Shown piece after piece: positions 61,378 to 64,000 of a stretch of DNA of 64,000 bases (its first letter is position 1; the number at the start of each line of letters is the position of its first letter). The stretch is from Coenobita brevimanus. Lineage: Eukaryota > Arthropoda > Malacostraca > Decapoda > Coenobitidae. Under the pieces are notes generated by a model. The model was not told where the DNA came from. It ran no database searches and saw only the letters and a list, made by a program, of their open reading frames with translations. The DNA lies in contig JAVRFU010003718.1 of assembly GCA_032717465.1 (NCBI GenBank), positions 1,426,791-1,490,790 on the forward strand, in the 5' to 3' direction. Made by a program: the position numbers and the translations under genes.

Positions 61378-62366
61378 AGATAATGTTGTATGGTAGTTGT
61401 ATGGTAGTATGGTAGATAATGTTGTATGGTAGTTGTATGGTAGTATGGTAGATAATGTTGTATGGTAGTTGTATGGTAGTATGGTAGATAATGTTGTATG
61501 GTAGTATGGTAGATAATGTTGTATGGTAGTTGTATGGTAGTATGGTAGATAATGTTGTATGGTAGTTGTATGGTAGTATGGTAGATAATGTTGTATGGTA
61601 GTTGTATGGTAGTATGGTAGATAATGTTGTATGGTAGTTGTATGGTAGTATGGTAGATAATGTTGTATGGTAGTTGTATGGTAGTATGGTAGATAATGTT
61701 GTATGGTAGTTGTATGGTAGTATGGTAGATAATGTTGTATGGTAGTATGGTAGTTGTATGGTAGTATGGTAGATAATGTTGTATGGTAGTTGTATGGTAG
61801 TATGGTAGATAATGTTGTATGGTAGTTGTATGGTAGTATGGTAGATAATGTTGTATGGTAGTTGTATGGTAGTATGGTAGATAATGTTGTATGGTAGTAT
61901 GGTAGATAATGTTGTATGGTAGTTGTATGGTAGTATGGTAGATAATGTTGTATGGTAGTATGGTAGATAATGTTGTATGGTAGTATGGTAGATAATGTTG
62001 TATGGTAGTTGTATAGTAGATAATGTTGTATGGTAGTATGGTAGATAATGTTGTATGGTAGTATGGTAGATAATGTTGTATGGTAGTATGGTAGATAATG
62101 TTGTATGGTAGTATGGTAGATAATGTTGTATGGTAGTTGTATAGTAGATAATGTTGTATGGTAGTATGGTAGATAATGTTGTATGGTAGTATGGTAGATA
62201 ATGTTGTATGGTAGTATGGTAGATAATGTTGTATGGTAGTATGGTAGATAATGTTGTATGGTAGTTGTATAGTAGATAATGTTGTATGGTAGTATGGTAG
62301 ATAATGTTGTATGGTAGTATGGTAGATAATGTTGTATGGTAGTATGGTAGATAATGTTGTATGGTA
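61378..62366. repeat. ~1-kb TAGATAATGTTGTATGGTAG minisatellite with higher-order structure
   Basis: Three unit types share AGATAATGTTGTATGGTAG: a 36-base form with an added TTGTATGGTAG, a 25-base form and a 28-base form ending TTGTATAGT. The left half is mainly 36-base units. In the right half four 25-base units plus one 28-base unit make a 128-bp higher-order repeat, with the 28-base marker at 62011, 62139 and 62267. Minus-strand frames of 353 and 354 codons (Tyr/Thr/His/Pro-rich) are artefacts of the period. Confidence 0.97.
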
Positions 62367-63314
62367 GTTGGTGTCTATGGTGGACCCTGTAATGTTGCTT
62401 GGTATCACATGAGGTCAAAGAATGCCACCAAAAGTGTCAATTCCTTGGTATGGCTTTATAGATTAATGTTGGCTAATTCTAGACTCATTGGACTCTAACT
62501 TGGTCTAAAATTGTCATCTCTCCGTCTTGAACTTGGACTTGTACCAATAGATTACACTGAGCAACAAAATAAAATACATTTCTTGGTGCCTCTGTTTGTA
62601 GACCTCATTATATTTATGCCATTGATGCAGAAAATAACCTGCCATTCATTCCAGCAGCTCTAGTTTTTGAGATAATGCAGGTATCATCAAAGGCACCTTT
62701 CTAGAGGATTTGTAGCAAATTACAAAATGTGAACTACAGAGCTCTGGCTGTAACGGTAGGCTACAGGCATCCAATGGCCATTGTTTGTTTTTTGAACAAA
62801 TAATTGACATTGCCTGAGATATTTGGGTTATCCTTCCCCCCTTTGACTGGCACAGGGCTTTTCAGACTGATGAGAGCAGTCAAAGAAACTGTGTACAAGG
62901 CAATATATTTTATGCTGACTATTATTTTGTAAGTTGATACATATGGTATCCTCTGTAACTCTGTCTCCACCACCACCACCTGCCAGGTTGAGGAGAACTC
63001 CTGGAGGAGTGGAGGAGTGTGAGAGAGTTCTAGTAGTCAGTCAGGGAGCGTAGAGGGAGGTGTGCTGTCCTACTGTTCCTTTGTCTGACCCTGAAATACT
63101 GTTATCCAGTTGAGTCTGATGACTGTTTTACTAACTGTTGCACATTTCCTCTTTTACCACATCAGGCTGAAGTAGGAAAAAAACATGATTGCCAGGGCAG
63201 CCTAGGGAAATACGAGTAAGTGTAGACTGTGAGTCATTAGTGTGTGAATCCCATTACTCTTTCCTACTACCTCAGTCTTGATGCCTTGTATTCTTTTCAA
63301 AGGCAGGTTATGAC
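62367..63314. other. no gene recognised
   Basis: Unique sequence. A block near 62496 (TAACTTGGTCTAAAATTGTCATC) resembles text at 30115 and inside the candidate exon at 30927-31020. Confidence 0.4.
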
Positions 63315-64000
63315 ATGGCTTCCTCGCGAAGAAAGTGTTCGAATCATCCAGATACATTCTGGTATATTTGTGAAGTACATGTTCATGGAACAGAGAAAAA
63401 CTATTTCTGATTTCGTGAATAAGGCATACTTTACTTCCTTCAAAGTACACCTAGGGCACCAAGATAAGCCATGGGCTCCGCACATTGTGTGTAAAACTTG
63501 CGTACAGCATCTGCGACAATGGACTAACGGAAGGAGGAGTTGCCTGAGATTTGGTATAGAAATGGTGTGGAGAGAACAGAGGAACCATAGTGATGAGTGT
63601 TACTTGTGTTTGGTTAACATAAAAGGTATCAATGGACGTAACCGCAGTAAATGGAAGTAGCCTGACCTAGATTCAGCAAGACGGCCTGTTGCACACTCAG
63701 ATGAGATACCTGTCCCATCATTCAGCCATCTGCCAGAGCTCCCTCAAGAAGATGAGGAATCAGCAGCTACTGATGTAGACAGCATTTGTGGCCAAGTGAC
63801 AGCTATTTCAAAGGAACAGCATCAGTTGCAGAAGGTTTTAGTCAGCACCAACTGAATGACCTCATAAGGGAGCTAAGTCTCTCGAAGAAATCATCCAATT
63901 GTTAGCGTCCAGGCTAGGAGGACAAAACTGACTGCAACCGGGAGCCAAAATCACGTTTTATCGCCACAGAGAAGGGGCTTTACTGCTCTTCTTCTCTGAG
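63315..64000 (+). pseudogene. degenerate copy of a multicopy arthropod hypothetical gene, runs off the window
   Basis: It starts ATGGCTTCCTCG at 63315 (MASSRRKCSNHPDTFWYIC), shifts frame near 63375 into EQRKTISDFVNKAYF, then WAPHIVCKTCVQHLRQWTNG, LRFGIEMVWREQRNHSDECY and LCLVNIKGINGRNRSKW. A TAG (63658) sits where a tyrosine would be expected. The frame then reads PDLDSARRPVAHSDEIPVPS and acidic text, shifts again near 63850, and ends LNDLIRELSLSKKSSQLLAS ... ITFYRHREKGL. I recall similar multicopy uncharacterised proteins in arthropods and cnidarians. C-x2-C and C-x2-C pairs suggest zinc binding. Function unknown. Confidence 0.55.

Noticed and set aside
61347..62418. Two minus-strand frames of about 354 codons (Tyr/His/Thr-rich)
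   Set aside because: They exist because the 25/28/36-base minisatellite units lack stops. Overlapping frames are equally open, so there is no coding signal.

Overview
Eukaryotic, non-coding-dominated DNA that reads like an arthropod genome, most likely a decapod crustacean (inference). The grounds are the very heavy (GT)n/(CA)n and (GATA)n microsatellite load, several families of non-LTR retrotransposons, many small DNA transposons, and two short exon-like segments resembling an arthropod ryanodine receptor. There is no operon, rRNA or CRISPR array, and there are no long intact host genes. Nearly every long open frame is a retrotransposon or a frame through a tandem repeat. One 100-base assembly gap lies at 3901-4000.

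Retrotransposons. (1) An RTE-like LINE: one near full-length copy at 15418-18596, two 5'-truncated copies (9270-10160 plus 15325-15417, and 54447-55450), and about ten short 3' tails ending in (GATA)n. (2) A Jockey-type LINE 'J': long copy 4838-7298, copy 51253-52668, and short 3' ends near 19.5, 19.85 and 59.05 kb. (3) A CR1/L2-like LINE 'L' on the minus strand at 10750-14640, with a CCHC ORF1 and EN-RT. (4) LINE 'N', 23548-25610. (5) LINE 'K', two copies (39466-40560 and 60172-60930), both abutting (GT)n. (6) LINE 'M', minus strand 46560-51250, with a PHD-like zinc-finger ORF1. (7) Tails of a further family at 57428-57905 and 58881-59340. tRNA-derived SINEs lie at 29178-29525 and as an inverted pair at 42357-42600/42659-42856.

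DNA transposons. At least seven elements carry CAG-type termini and TA target duplications, as in the pogo/Tigger group, and two of them retain recognisable transposase pieces. There is a piggyBac-like end (TTAA/CCC, 7299-7750), two possible hAT termini, and a P-element-like transposon at 44885-46310. That element has identical 26-bp palindromic terminal repeats and a THAP-domain exon.

Layout. 0-10 kb: minisatellite, LINE J, piggyBac remnant, short inverted-repeat elements. 9.3-18.6 kb: a four-level nest (RTE copy interrupted by Tigger, Tigger interrupted by LINE L, LINE L interrupted by a small pogo element) followed directly by the full-length RTE copy. 19-30 kb: LINE N, several Tigger-like MITEs, a 900-bp inverted repeat and a SINE. 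30-37 kb: microsatellites and tandem repeats. 37-39 kb: GC-rich unassigned DNA. 39-43 kb: LINE K, ryanodine-receptor-like exons, inverted SINEs. 44.9-46.3 kb: P-like element. 46.5-55.5 kb: LINEs M, J and RTE. 55.5-62.4 kb: inverted repeats and satellites, including a 1-kb minisatellite with higher-order structure. 63.3-64 kb: a degenerate copy of what looks like an arthropod multicopy gene, running off the window.

The genes form no shared pathway. The window is a record of layered transposition around sparse host sequence.
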